Shown here: piece by piece, positions 13,773-21,141 of the stretch
Numbering within the stretch: the stretch's first letter is position 1
Layout of the letters: the number at the start of each line of letters is the position of its first letter
Source: JBMNNS01 sp050942625
Lineage (GTDB): Bacteria > Bacillota > Dethiobacteria > DTU022 > UBA8154
NCBI GenBank assembly: GCA_050942625.1
Contig: JBMNNS010000017.1
Span: forward strand, 1-25,442
Reading direction: 5' to 3'
Length of the DNA stretch: 25,442 bases
Made by a program: the position numbers and the translations under genes
Notes under the pieces: generated by a model
The model's database searches: none
Told to the model about the DNA's origin: nothing
Seen by the model: the letters and a program-made list of their open reading frames with translations, nothing else

Positions 13773-14942
13773 ATGCAAAGAAAAACTTTTTTTCTATCCC
13801 TGATGGCAATCTTGTTGGTTTTTGCTATGGTTATGGGGGCTGGTTGTACTGAGTCCGGAACTGTATCCCCCCCTGATAATGGCGAGGAGCCTGGCGAGGG
13901 GGAAAACGTTGTTGTTAAAGTTGGCAACGTCGGTCCTTTGACGGGTGGTGCGGCTACCTATGGTATCAGTGTTCGTAATGCGGTGGAGTTGGCAATCAAG
14001 GAAGCCAACGCTAACGAGGAAATACCTGGTGTAACCCTGGAACTCATTGCGGAAGACAGTGAAGGGGATTGGTCCAAGGCTGCCAATGCTTTTTCTAAAC
14101 TGATCGACCAGGACAAGGTCAACGTAATCGTAGGCGCTGTTCTAAGTTCAGAAACTGCTGCCGGCGGACCTATTGCTATGGACGGGAAGGTGCCTGCTAT
14201 ATCTCCAACGTCCACTGCTACTGATCTTACTGTGGGAAATCCATACCTATTCAGGAACTGTCCCTCAGATGATGTTCAAGCCTCACAGCTGGCAGAATAT
14301 GCCGTAACGGAATTGGGTCTAAGCAAATTTGCTATTTTGTATACCAACAACGACTATGGTGTGGCTTTGAAGGAAACCTTTGAGGAAACTGCCGGTTCAT
14401 TGGCTGAAGTAGTTGCCGTAGAAGCTTTTATGGATGGGGACGAACATTTCAGGCCACAGCTTACCTCAATCCAGCAAAAAGACCCAGATGCGATTTTTAT
14501 TGCAGGCTACTACACAGAAGCAGCTAAAATTGCCCAGCAGGCTGCCGAACAAGGAATAGAAGCCCAAATACTAGGTGCTGATGGTTTTTATTCCCCGGTA
14601 TTGCTACAAATTGGCGAGGAAGCAATAGAGGGTGCCATTTTTACAGCAGCATTTTTCTCCGGCGATCCCAGCCCCACTGTACAATCTTTTGTCAGCAATT
14701 ATAAGGAGACTTACGGGGAAGAACCAGACATGTTTGCAGCACTGGGATATGATGCTGCCCGTATGGTTTTTGAAGCGATCAAAAATAAAGGTACAGAAAG
14801 TGAACAGATCAGGGAAGGCCTGGCTGAAATTAAAGATTTTCCTGGAATTACAGGTCTGACAAGTATTGATGAAGAAGGGGATACACTAAAGGAAATTCTC
14901 ATTCTGCAGGTAGAGGATGGGGACTTTAAACGTATCAGGTAG
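13773..14942 (+). CDS. livJ: Branched-chain amino acid-type ABC substrate-binding lipoprotein
   Basis: Captures the substrate outside the membrane and delivers it to LivHM. 389 residues. The N-terminus is a lipoprotein signal (RK, then a hydrophobic run) with lipobox MGAGC, so C25 would be lipidated; an acidic, Pro/Gly-rich linker (30-45) follows. The mature part is a type I periplasmic-binding fold: KVGNVGPLTGGAATYGISVR, VNVIVGAVLSSETAAGGPIA, KVPAISPTSTATDLT, FAILYTNNDYGVALKETFEE, DAIFIAGYYTEAAKIAQQA. Substrate may be Leu/Ile/Val or a related amide or urea; the sequence does not decide. An intrinsic terminator and a repeat element separate it from livH. Confidence 0.93.
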   Translation: MQRKTFFLSLMAILLVFAMVMGAGCTESGTVSPPDNGEEPGEGENVVVKVGNVGPLTGGAATYGISVRNAVELAIKEANANEEIPGVTLELIAEDSEGDWSKAANAFSKLIDQDKVNVIVGAVLSSETAAGGPIAMDGKVPAISPTSTATDLTVGNPYLFRNCPSDDVQASQLAEYAVTELGLSKFAILYTNNDYGVALKETFEETAGSLAEVVAVEAFMDGDEHFRPQLTSIQQKDPDAIFIAGYYTEAAKIAQQAAEQGIEAQILGADGFYSPVLLQIGEEAIEGAIFTAAFFSGDPSPTVQSFVSNYKETYGEEPDMFAALGYDAARMVFEAIKNKGTESEQIREGLAEIKDFPGITGLTSIDEEGDTLKEILILQVEDGDFKRIR

Positions 14943-14954
14943 GTTATTGTAGCC

Positions 14955-15000
14955 GGGGGAGGGGTGGTTTTCATCCATCCTTCCTCCAAATTGTTTTTTA
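14955..15000 (+). terminator. Intrinsic terminator between livJ and livH
   Basis: GGGGGAGGGGTGG (14955-14967) pairs with CCATCCTTCCTCC (14975-14987): 13 pairs with three G-U, 7-base loop, then AAATTGTTTTTT. Placed 12 bases after the livJ stop, it would let the binding protein be made in excess of the membrane parts. Confidence 0.75.
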
Positions 15001-15033
15001 TTCCCTCTAGTCTTAGTCAATTTAGCGAATACA

Positions 15034-15192
15034 GTACAGGTTCGAGACCACTGAAAAAGTCCCAAATCGTGTCATTCTGACAATGAAGAAGCTTTAAAAC
15101 AGCCTCAATCCAAGATCCTTCGCTACTGCCAGGACGACAATAAGAATAGTTTTTTTATAAATTAGGCTTTTTCATTAGTTTCGTACAGGTTC
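15034..15192 (-). mobile_element. Short inverted-repeat element, copy C (139 bp) with 10-bp target duplication
   Basis: The element proper is 15044-15182, in the opposite orientation to A and B. Ends are GAGACCACTGAAAAAGTCCC and GGCTTTTTCATTAGTTTC (inverted). It is flanked by perfect direct repeats GTACAGGTTC at 15034-15043 and 15183-15192, the mark of transposition. Inside, read on the minus strand, are ATTTATAAAAAAACTATTCT, GTAGCGAAGGATCTT and TCAGAATGACACGATT, shared with A and B. No coding capacity. Its right duplication ends 2 bases before the livH SD. Confidence 0.85.
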
Positions 15193-15205
15193 TCGAGGTG
15201 GAAAG

Positions 15206-16078
15206 ATGTTCTTACAACAGCTTGTAAACGGGTTAATTCTAGGAAGTATCTATGCCTTGATTGCGCTTGGTTACACCATGGTCTACGGCATTATTATGCT
15301 AATAAACTTTGCCCATGGAGAAATCTACATGTTTGGGGCCTTTGCCGGTATGATTTTGGTTGTCTTCTACAAAGTGCCTTTTTTTCTGGCTTTTTTTCTG
15401 GCCATGGGCTTGGCTGCCATGCTGGGTGTTATTGTAGAATTTATAGCCTATCGTCCTTTAAGACGTTCGTCACGGTTGGCAGCGCTGATTAGTGCCATCG
15501 GTGCTTCCATCTTTTTGCAAAACCTGGCTCTTTTAATCATGGGCGCCCGCCCTTATAGTTTCCCCAGCCCTTTTGTGGCCAAAGTGTATCAGACTTCCTT
15601 TTTAAGTATTTCCAGGTTAGAACTTCTCATATTATGCATTTCATTTTTCTTAATGCTTTCATTAAGTTTTTTTATTCATAATACAAAAATGGGAAAAGCC
15701 ATGCGTGCCACTGCCCAGGATAAAGATGCGGCCAGCCTGATGGGGATCAATGTTAATCGGATTATTTCTATTACTTTTGCAGTGGGTTCGGCGCTTGGGG
15801 CTGCAGCGGGGGTAATGGTGGGCATTTATTTCCGAACTGTTACGCCAATGATGGGGTTGATGCCGGGCTTGAAAGGTTTTGTTGCTGCTGTTTTGGGGGG
15901 GATTGGGAGCATCCCGGGAGCTATGTTAGGGGGGCTTTTGCTTGGTGTGGCTGAGGTCTTTGCTGCAGCTTATATTTCCTCCCAGTATCGTGATGCGGCA
16001 GCTTTTGCTATTCTTATCCTCGTTCTTCTTTTTAAGCCTTCTGGTCTGTGGGGTACCTTTACGCAGGAAAAGGTTTAA
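15206..16078 (+). CDS. livH: Branched-chain amino acid ABC permease LivH
   Basis: One of two membrane subunits of the importer. 290 residues, mostly hydrophobic, about eight membrane segments. Family signatures: QLVNGLILGSIYALIALGYT at the start, GIIMLINFAHGEIYMFGAF, and the cytoplasmic coupling loop MRATAQDKDAASLMGINVNR that contacts the ATPases; GGIGSIPGAMLGGLLLGVAE near the end. ATG with GAGGTGG ahead. It follows the terminator and repeat element after livJ, so its expression depends on read-through or on a promoter in or next to the element. Confidence 0.95.
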   Translation: MFLQQLVNGLILGSIYALIALGYTMVYGIIMLINFAHGEIYMFGAFAGMILVVFYKVPFFLAFFLAMGLAAMLGVIVEFIAYRPLRRSSRLAALISAIGASIFLQNLALLIMGARPYSFPSPFVAKVYQTSFLSISRLELLILCISFFLMLSLSFFIHNTKMGKAMRATAQDKDAASLMGINVNRIISITFAVGSALGAAAGVMVGIYFRTVTPMMGLMPGLKGFVAAVLGGIGSIPGAMLGGLLLGVAEVFAAAYISSQYRDAAAFAILILVLLFKPSGLWGTFTQEKV

Positions 16079-16159
16079 AGCAGTGAAAGGGCATTTTATA
16101 GAAGTTTTGTAACCAGGGATGAGCAAATATTTATTGGAGTCCTGCAATGTAGGAAGTGG

Positions 16160-17077
16160 GTGAATAGTAGAGTGCTCAGCGCGTATCATTTACAGATCTT
16201 GATTTTAATTGGAATTAATATTATCATGGCTTTAAGCCTTAATTTAATTGTAGGTTATACGGGCCAACTTTCCATTGGGCATGCCGCTTTTATGAGTTTG
16301 GGTGCCTATGTTTCGGCTTTGGCTACCCTGAAGCTTGGTCTTCCCTTCATTTTTTCCCTTCTTTTGGGTGCACTTGTAGCAGCTATTTTTGGGATATTGA
16401 TCGGGCTTCCTACCTTGCGGCTGAAAGGGGATTATTTAGCTATTGCTACCCTTGGTCTTGGTGAAATAGTCCGTATTATTTTTCTTAATCTTAAAATTAC
16501 CGGCGGGGCTGTTGGGCTAAGGGGTATCCCTAAGGAAACAACACTGTTGTGGGCTATGTTGTCAGCCCTTTTTACACTTTTTATTCTGAAACGCATTATA
16601 AACTCACGCCTTGGCAGAGCCTTTGTTGCTATTCGGGAGGACGAAACAGCAGCTGAATCCATGGGGATTAACACCACTTATTATAAAACTATAGCTTTTG
16701 GGATTGGTGCTTTTTTTGCTGGTTTTGGCGGGGGGCTTTTTGCCCATTACTTCCGCTATATTCACCCTAACGTATTTGGTTTTATGCGTTCTATCGAACA
16801 TCTTTGTATGGTGGTACTTGGTGGGATGGGAAATATGCTGGGGGCGATTATTGGCGCAGTAGCCCTTACTGCTGTTCCCGAACTTTTGCGCGCCAGTGCA
16901 GAATACAGAATGCTATTTTATGGCGCTATTTTAGTAATTATGATGAGAGTCAGGCCGGAAGGATTGATAGGAGCAAGCAAGGTAGGTGGTCTTCAAATGA
17001 ACAAAGGGAAGTTTTTGCTACGTATTCCAGGGATAAGAAAACAAGGGGCAGGAACACAGGATCGGAAGTTAGAATAA
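16160..17077 (+). CDS. livM: Branched-chain amino acid ABC permease LivM
   Basis: Second membrane subunit, partner of LivH. 305 residues from GTG at 16160; AGGAAG is very close to this start, and a GTG four codons later would be better spaced. Signatures: LNLIVGYTGQLSIGHAAFMS, GLPTLRLKGDYLAIATLGLG, the coupling loop FVAIREDETAAESMGINTTY, and GGMGNMLGAIIGAVALTAVP. About eight to nine membrane segments. The C-terminal tail of about 30 residues is basic (KFLLRIPGIRKQ), likely cytoplasmic. It begins 81 bases after livH. Confidence 0.94.
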   Translation: MNSRVLSAYHLQILILIGINIIMALSLNLIVGYTGQLSIGHAAFMSLGAYVSALATLKLGLPFIFSLLLGALVAAIFGILIGLPTLRLKGDYLAIATLGLGEIVRIIFLNLKITGGAVGLRGIPKETTLLWAMLSALFTLFILKRIINSRLGRAFVAIREDETAAESMGINTTYYKTIAFGIGAFFAGFGGGLFAHYFRYIHPNVFGFMRSIEHLCMVVLGGMGNMLGAIIGAVALTAVPELLRASAEYRMLFYGAILVIMMRVRPEGLIGASKVGGLQMNKGKFLLRIPGIRKQGAGTQDRKLE

Positions 17078-17164
17078 CGACCTGGTGATAACTGGATAAA
17101 TCGATAGAGATTAGGATCAGGGTGTTGAATAGTAATTTTCGATTCAAGAAATGAGGTAACAAGG

Positions 17165-17947
17165 ATGATCGGAACTAACGGTGAGTCTCTTTTGAAGGTT
17201 GAAAACGTTGGCCGTAGTTTTGGTGGTTTGAAAGCAGTGGACAACGTAGACCTTTCTATAAGGAACAAGGAAATTATGAGCCTTATTGGCCCTAACGGGG
17301 CAGGGAAGACAACCCTTTTTAACCTTATAACAGGTCATTACCAACCTACTGAAGGTGAAATCTATTTTAACAATGAAAAAACAAACGAATTAAAACCTTA
17401 TAAAATAACTGAGAAAGGGATTGCCAGGACTTTTCAAAACATACGGCTTTTTGGACAAATGAGTGTCCTGGAAAACGTACTGATTGGGATGCACGTTAAC
17501 TTAAAGGGGGGACTCCTTGCAGCAGTTTTGCGCCGCCCGGCCGATAAGCGGGAAGAAAAAAAGGCGAAAACAAAAGGTATGGAATTATTAGCTTTTGTGG
17601 GTCTTGAGGATAAAAGCTATGAATGGGCCAGCAACCTTTCCTATGGAGAGCAAAGGCGCCTGGAAATAGCACGAGCGCTGGCGGCAAACCCAAAGCTTTT
17701 ATTATTGGACGAACCTGCTGCTGGTATGAATCCCTATGAAACATATAGTTTAATGAAACTTATTTCCCGCATCAGGGATGAAATGAATAAAACTATTTTG
17801 CTTATTGAGCACGACATGAAAGTGGTCATGGGCATTTCCGAAAAAGTAGCTGTGTTAGATCATGGCAAAAAGATAGCGGAAGGTACCCCCCGGGAAATAC
17901 AAAATAATGAAGCAGTCATCCGTGCTTACCTGGGGGATATTGCGTGA
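17165..17947 (+). CDS. livG: Branched-chain amino acid ABC ATPase LivG
   Basis: ATP-hydrolysing subunit that drives LivHM. 260 residues. Walker A GPNGAGKTT (42-50), Q-loop Q91 in TFQNIRLF, signature LSYGEQRRLEIARALA (158-173), Walker B LLLLDEPAAGMNP with catalytic E183, switch His in LLIEHDMKVV (H216). The insertion between Q-loop and signature with RRPADKREEKKAKTKG is typical of LivG. The signature has SYGEQ instead of SGGEQ, common in this subfamily. GAGGT lies before the ATG. Followed by livF after 18 bases. Confidence 0.96.
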   Translation: MIGTNGESLLKVENVGRSFGGLKAVDNVDLSIRNKEIMSLIGPNGAGKTTLFNLITGHYQPTEGEIYFNNEKTNELKPYKITEKGIARTFQNIRLFGQMSVLENVLIGMHVNLKGGLLAAVLRRPADKREEKKAKTKGMELLAFVGLEDKSYEWASNLSYGEQRRLEIARALAANPKLLLLDEPAAGMNPYETYSLMKLISRIRDEMNKTILLIEHDMKVVMGISEKVAVLDHGKKIAEGTPREIQNNEAVIRAYLGDIA

Positions 17948-17965
17948 GGGAGGGGCATCACTGTA

Positions 17966-18670
17966 TTGTTAAAGGTCGAAAATGTTTCTACTTATTATGG
18001 CAATATTAGAGCTTTGGACAAGATTAGCTTGGAAGTAAAAGAAGGGGAAATAGTATGTTTGATCGGTTCCAATGGGGCCGGAAAAACAACTACCCTGCTT
18101 ACTATTTCTGGGTTGCTTGGTCTGGCTGAAGGCAGTGTTTTTTTCCGGGAACAAAAAATAAGCGGCCTTGCCCCCCACTTAATCGTAAAAATGGGTATTT
18201 CACACGTTCCGGAGGGAAGGCGTATCTTTCCTCAGCTGACTTTGCGTGAAAATTTGGATATGGGTTCCTTTACCCGTAAAGATAAGGAAGGAATTAAAAA
18301 GGATATGGAGAAGGTTTTTGAACTTTTTCCACAGCTCAAGGGTAGAGAAAAACAGCCCGCAGGAACTTTAAGTGGTGGTGAGCAGCAGATGCTTGCCATG
18401 GGGCGTGCGCTCATGTCCCGTCCCAAACTGCTCCTTCTTGATGAACCTTCCATGGGTCTTGCTCCCATGATCGTAAAGGAAATTTTTAGAATCATTGAAG
18501 ACATTAATAAGCAAGGAACTACAATCCTTCTGGTTGAACAAAATGCACAGATGGCCCTGGGTATAGCCCAGAGGGGCTATGTGATGGAAACAGGCCGTAT
18601 CGTATTGCATGATAAAACTTCTTCTTTATTGCAAAATAGCGATGTGAAAAAGGCCTATCTTGGAGACTAG
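17966..18670 (+). CDS. livF: Branched-chain amino acid ABC ATPase LivF
   Basis: Second ATPase of the importer, pairing with LivG. 234 residues, start TTG at 17966 with GGGAGGGG about 9 bases ahead. Walker A GSNGAGKTT (35-43), the Q-loop region HVPEGRRIFPQLT where Glu replaces Gln as is normal for LivF, signature LSGGEQQMLAMGRALM (135-150), Walker B LLLLDEPSMGLAP, switch His position is Gln (LLVEQNAQMAL), also a LivF trait. It ends the five-gene operon; its stop overlaps that of a small opposed open frame. Confidence 0.96.
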   Translation: MLKVENVSTYYGNIRALDKISLEVKEGEIVCLIGSNGAGKTTTLLTISGLLGLAEGSVFFREQKISGLAPHLIVKMGISHVPEGRRIFPQLTLRENLDMGSFTRKDKEGIKKDMEKVFELFPQLKGREKQPAGTLSGGEQQMLAMGRALMSRPKLLLLDEPSMGLAPMIVKEIFRIIEDINKQGTTILLVEQNAQMALGIAQRGYVMETGRIVLHDKTSSLLQNSDVKKAYLGD

Positions 18671-18834
18671 GATTTTCCTGGTTTCCAGCCATTTTCCCTT
18701 TTCTTATTTTTCAATCTTCTAATTTTTGTTTTGCCTTCGATTAATTTTTCTAACTTTATTACTGCTTGCTTTACTTCACACTTACCTTCAAAAATATTGT
18801 AAATAACCCCCTGTGTTTTAGACAACCCCTTCAT
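18667..18834 (-). CDS. Possible small basic protein (55 aa), unrecognised
   Basis: A clean open frame of 55 codons from ATG at 18832-18834 to TAG. The product begins MKGLSKTQGVIYNIFEGK, continues CEVKQAVIKLEKLIEGKTKI and ends in a Lys/Arg-rich tail; it reads like a short helical, basic protein. I do not recognise it. No SD precedes the ATG, and the mgtC promoter lies immediately upstream on the other strand, which argues against it. Its stop overlaps the livF stop in convergent layout. It may be a real small gene, a remnant, or chance in AT-rich DNA. Confidence 0.35.
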   Translation of the reverse strand: MKGLSKTQGVIYNIFEGKCEVKQAVIKLEKLIEGKTKIRRLKNKKRENGWKPGKS

Positions 18835-18840
18835 TTGAAG

Positions 18841-18869
18841 TTGACAAAGAAAGAGTTCAAGATTAAAAT
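18841..18869 (+). promoter_or_regulatory. Sigma-A type promoter of the mgtC-family gene
   Basis: TTGACA (18841-18846), 17-base spacer, TAAAAT (18864-18869). Perfect -35, five of six at -10, ideal spacing. Leader of about 63 bases before the ATG. Confidence 0.8.
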
Positions 18870-18938
18870 ATAAGTTAACAAATATTTTTAATATTTAAAA
18901 GCGCCTTATTATTAATACAAAATAAAGGACTGATCCCT

Positions 18939-19679
18939 ATGGGGGAAATTACTTATCTTGAAATAGTGTTGCGTTTTGTTTTAGCAGTTTTGCTGGGAGG
19001 CATAGTTGGTTTTGAGCGTGAACGCCATAACCGTCCTGCGGGTTTCCGCACCCACATACTCGTCTGCGTAGGTTCTGCTTTAGTTATGTTGGTTTCGTCG
19101 CATGGTTTTTATCAGGAGCTAGGGGTTGGCACCGGGTTGGATCCTTCTCGTGTTGCCTCCCAGGTGGTAACCGGGGTGGGATTTTTGGGGGCCGGAACAA
19201 TTCTGCGTCATGGAAATACAATTACCGGTTTGACCACTGCCGCCAGCCTTTGGGTTGTTTCCGGTATTGGCCTTGCCATTGGTGTTGGATTTTATGCCGG
19301 TGCAGCTTTGGCGACCCTGGCGGTGCTGGTTAGTCTTTTATTGTTGGGAAGTTTGGAAAATACGTTTTTACGTTTGAAACGTTATCGTCGCCTCTGGATC
19401 AGGGGGTTTGATCGCCCGGGACTTCTGGGGAAGGTTGGCGGCTTACTTGGCGATAAGGGTATCAATATTGTCAAGGTTACATTGAGTAAGGCTGAATATG
19501 ATGAGTCCCATGAGAAAGAGGTAATTTCCATAGAATTTCTTTTGTGTATGCCTTCAAAAGCCAGTGCCGACTATTTACTAGGAGAATTAAGTGCTCTTCC
19601 AGGTATACTTGAAGCTGGTTTGGAAGGTGAAGCAAGCCAGAAGAATTTTACAAAGATAGAAAAAAGTGTAATGCTATAG
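18939..19679 (+). CDS. MgtC/SapB family membrane protein with C-terminal ACT-like domain
   Basis: Inner-membrane protein of the MgtC family; in pathogens MgtC supports growth at low magnesium and inhibits ATP synthase, but most environmental members are uncharacterised. 246 residues: four to five membrane helices in 1-140 with hallmarks GGIVGFERERHNRPAGFRTH, VVTGVGFLGAGTILR and ITGLTTAASLWVVSGIGLAI, followed by a soluble domain (about 150-230; IRGFDRPGLLGKVGGLLGDK) that looks ACT-like. SD AAAGGA. It has its own promoter and is probably a single-gene unit. No magnesium riboswitch is seen in the short leader. Confidence 0.9.
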   Translation: MGEITYLEIVLRFVLAVLLGGIVGFERERHNRPAGFRTHILVCVGSALVMLVSSHGFYQELGVGTGLDPSRVASQVVTGVGFLGAGTILRHGNTITGLTTAASLWVVSGIGLAIGVGFYAGAALATLAVLVSLLLLGSLENTFLRLKRYRRLWIRGFDRPGLLGKVGGLLGDKGINIVKVTLSKAEYDESHEKEVISIEFLLCMPSKASADYLLGELSALPGILEAGLEGEASQKNFTKIEKSVML

Positions 19680-19680
19680 A

Positions 19681-19696
19681 CTATTTCAGTGGTTTC
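19681..19696 (+). repeat. Lone terminal repeat of the inverted-repeat family (end D)
   Basis: CTATTTCAGTGGTTTC resembles the right end of copy A (TTTTACAGTGGTTTC). It lies one base after the stop of the mgtC-family gene; no matching left end or internal block is found around it. Confidence 0.5.
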
Positions 19697-19751
19697 GACT
19701 TCCCGGGACCGTGAAGGGCTTTGGCTGGTGGTAGAGAATTTGAAACTCATT

Positions 19752-19788
19752 GGGGAAACCTGAAGTACTGTATCTTTACGGTTTCCCC
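19752..19788. terminator. Hairpin between convergent genes
   Basis: GGGGAAACC and GGTTTCCCC form a perfect 9-bp stem with a 19-base loop between the mgtC-family gene and the opposed Cys-rich gene. No T-run follows on either strand, so terminator function is not certain. Confidence 0.4.
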
Positions 19789-19848
19789 TAAACTTTAGAA
19801 CAAAATATTTGCACTATGGTTTATAAAACATAGCATAGTTTCTCTTGT

Positions 19849-20154
19849 TTAGTGTTCCTGTTCAAAGTACCATGTTTCCAATTCTTGAAATGTTGGAATT
19901 TTTCTCCCCCTTTCGCAAACAGTTTTAAGGGCCCGGACGTAAAGTACCTGGTAATAATAAAAATAAGAACAGCAAACGCTGCAAAGCTTGGACCAGAGGT
20001 GTTCCTGTCCCCAAAAGAGCAGCAGTTCCGAAGTACATTCAGGGCAGGGCTTCCAGCGGTGGGTAAAAACCCATTCCCAAAAATGTTCCTGAAATCTTTC
20101 TAGGTTATCTTCGATCTTCTTCCTTTTTTTATCCTGGAAGCTTATTATTTTCAT
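19849..20154 (-). CDS. Small Cys-rich hypothetical protein (101 aa)
   Basis: Not recognised. The 101-residue product has a basic N-terminus, an aromatic stretch (FQEHFWEWVFTHRW), and two Cys pairs, CPEC and CSVCC, 20 residues apart, which suggests a zinc-ribbon-like fold. A tyrosine-rich segment (YFYYYQVLYVRAL) and an acidic end follow. AAGGAG lies 12 bases before the ATG, slightly far but usable, and a good promoter lies upstream at 20322-20350. It is divergent from ctsR and convergent with the mgtC-family gene. Real coding is likely; the function is unknown. Confidence 0.65.
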   Translation of the reverse strand: MKIISFQDKKRKKIEDNLERFQEHFWEWVFTHRWKPCPECTSELLLFWGQEHLWSKLCSVCCSYFYYYQVLYVRALKTVCERGRKIPTFQELETWYFEQEH

Positions 20155-20321
20155 TTTTTATTTATGCTCCTTTTTGGATCACTACGGACAAAGGCCCGTA
20201 CCGTATATTTTTGATTTATGAGTACTAGGCTTGCTTTTCATATCATAAGCAAATTTAAGTTGTTTATTCCCCTCCTGTACTGGCAGCGAAAATAACAAGC
20301 AGTCAATTTAGAATATACTTT

Positions 20322-20350
20322 ATTTTATCATAATAGCCTATAATTGTGAA
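20322..20350 (-). promoter_or_regulatory. Promoter for the Cys-rich gene
   Basis: On the minus strand TTCACA (20345-20350), 17 bases, TAAAAT (20322-20327); both five of six. The leader would be about 160 bases and contains a small hairpin (TACGG...CCGTA, about 20187-20206) just before the SD. Confidence 0.55.
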
Positions 20351-20437
20351 TAAATAAACAGGAAAATTTAGGAACACAAATGTATTTTTAAGTTTATGCA
20401 CAAAATCATTTGAAATTGCCAGGTATTCCTACGGTTT

Positions 20438-20479
20438 CAATAACAGGGGGGCCTTTATTGTCAAAGGATGCTGTTATTG
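20438..20479. repeat. Inverted repeat upstream of the ctsR promoter
   Basis: CAATAACAG (20438-20446) and CTGTTATTG (20471-20479) are perfect 9-base inverted copies separated by 24 bases. The spacer contains TTGTCAAAGG, which resembles one half of a CtsR box. It could be an extra regulator site or the stem of an RNA. Confidence 0.4.
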
Positions 20480-20508
20480 ATGTTTGCATAAATAGTGGGC
20501 TAAAAGGT

Positions 20509-20514
20509 TATAAT
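20509..20514 (+). promoter_or_regulatory. ctsR: -10 box of the ctsR operon promoter
   Basis: Perfect TATAAT. The best -35 is TTGCAT at 20484-20489 with a long 19-base spacer. A transcript would start near 20521, just before the CtsR box. Confidence 0.55.
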
Positions 20515-20527
20515 GATGTTAACTGAA

Positions 20528-20544
20528 GGTCAAAGATAGTCAAA
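20528..20544 (+). promoter_or_regulatory. ctsR: CtsR operator
   Basis: GGTCAAAGATAGTCAAA: two direct heptads GGTCAAA and AGTCAAA separated by three bases, an essentially perfect match to the CtsR consensus RGTCAAANANRGTCAAA. Its place just after the expected transcription start fits repression of this operon by its own first product. Confidence 0.92.
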
Positions 20545-20601
20545 CCAATGGGCAGGTTTAGAAAACGGCCGGAGGTTAATACTTGAAATGAGTGAAGAAA
20601 A

Positions 20602-21069
20602 ATGAGTAGTCTGGCTAATAAAATGGAAGATTATTTAAAAAAGCTTTTATCCCTTAGTGCTTCAGGTTATATTGATATTAAAAGGAAGGAATTGTCAAAT
20701 AAGTTCAGCTGTGTGCCTTCGCAAGTAAACTATGTCCTGGAAACCCGTTTTACCATGGAAAAAGGCTATTTGGTGGAGAGCAAAAGAGGCGGGAAGGGTT
20801 TTGTTCGCATTAAAAAGCTTGATGCCTTTGAAGAAAACCACCTTGCCGAATTTTTTCAGGAGATTTTGACGGATTATGTCAGTGATGCCAGGGCTAAAGG
20901 TTTTGTGCAAAGGCTTTATGAGGAAAAATATATTTCGTTAAGGGAAGCAAAAATTATGGAAGCTTCTTTAAATAGTATAGAATTTATTGAAGATGATTTA
21001 CTGAAAAATAAACTAAGAACCTGCCTTTTGAAGGATATGTTTTTAATGTTACTGAAATTTGCTTTTTAA
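20602..21069 (+). CDS. ctsR: Class III heat-shock repressor CtsR
   Basis: Dimeric repressor of clp genes, released on heat stress and then cleared by the Clp machinery. 155 residues: N-terminal winged helix with IKRKELSNKFSCVPSQVNYV and TRFTMEKGYLVESKRGGKGF (the glycine-rich wing tip, RGGKG, is the thermosensor), and a C-terminal helical part with AKGFVQRLYEEKYISLREAK. The SD next to the ATG is weak; a GGAGG at 20571 suits a five-codon open frame at 20588 whose TGA overlaps the ctsR ATG, which suggests translational coupling. First gene of ctsR-mcsA-mcsB-clpC. Confidence 0.96.
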   Translation: MSSLANKMEDYLKKLLSLSASGYIDIKRKELSNKFSCVPSQVNYVLETRFTMEKGYLVESKRGGKGFVRIKKLDAFEENHLAEFFQEILTDYVSDARAKGFVQRLYEEKYISLREAKIMEASLNSIEFIEDDLLKNKLRTCLLKDMFLMLLKFAF

Positions 21070-21108
21070 CTCTAAAAATAAGGGGGTGAACAGGCCTGGA
21101 GCTAAAGT

Positions 21109-21135
21109 ATGAAAATCAGGCGCTTTCAGGTTTAA
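21109..21135 (+). CDS. Possible 8-residue leader peptide before mcsA
   Basis: ATG AAA ATC AGG CGC TTT CAG GTT TAA encodes MKIRRFQV, with GGAG exactly 7 bases ahead. It stops 6 bases before the mcsA ATG, which itself lacks a good SD. Ribosomes ending here could restart on mcsA. Only the spacing supports it; no protein evidence is possible from sequence. Confidence 0.35.
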   Translation: MKIRRFQV

Positions 21136-21141
21136 AAAACA

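Noticed and set aside
15040..15055. GGTTCGAGACC as a tRNA T-loop
   Set aside because: No acceptor, D or anticodon stem fits around it; it is the end of element copy C.
19814..19832. AT-rich near-palindrome (TATGGTTTATAAAACATA) as an operator
   Set aside because: It lies after the stop of the minus-strand gene and between convergent 3' ends; more likely chance or part of a weak terminator.
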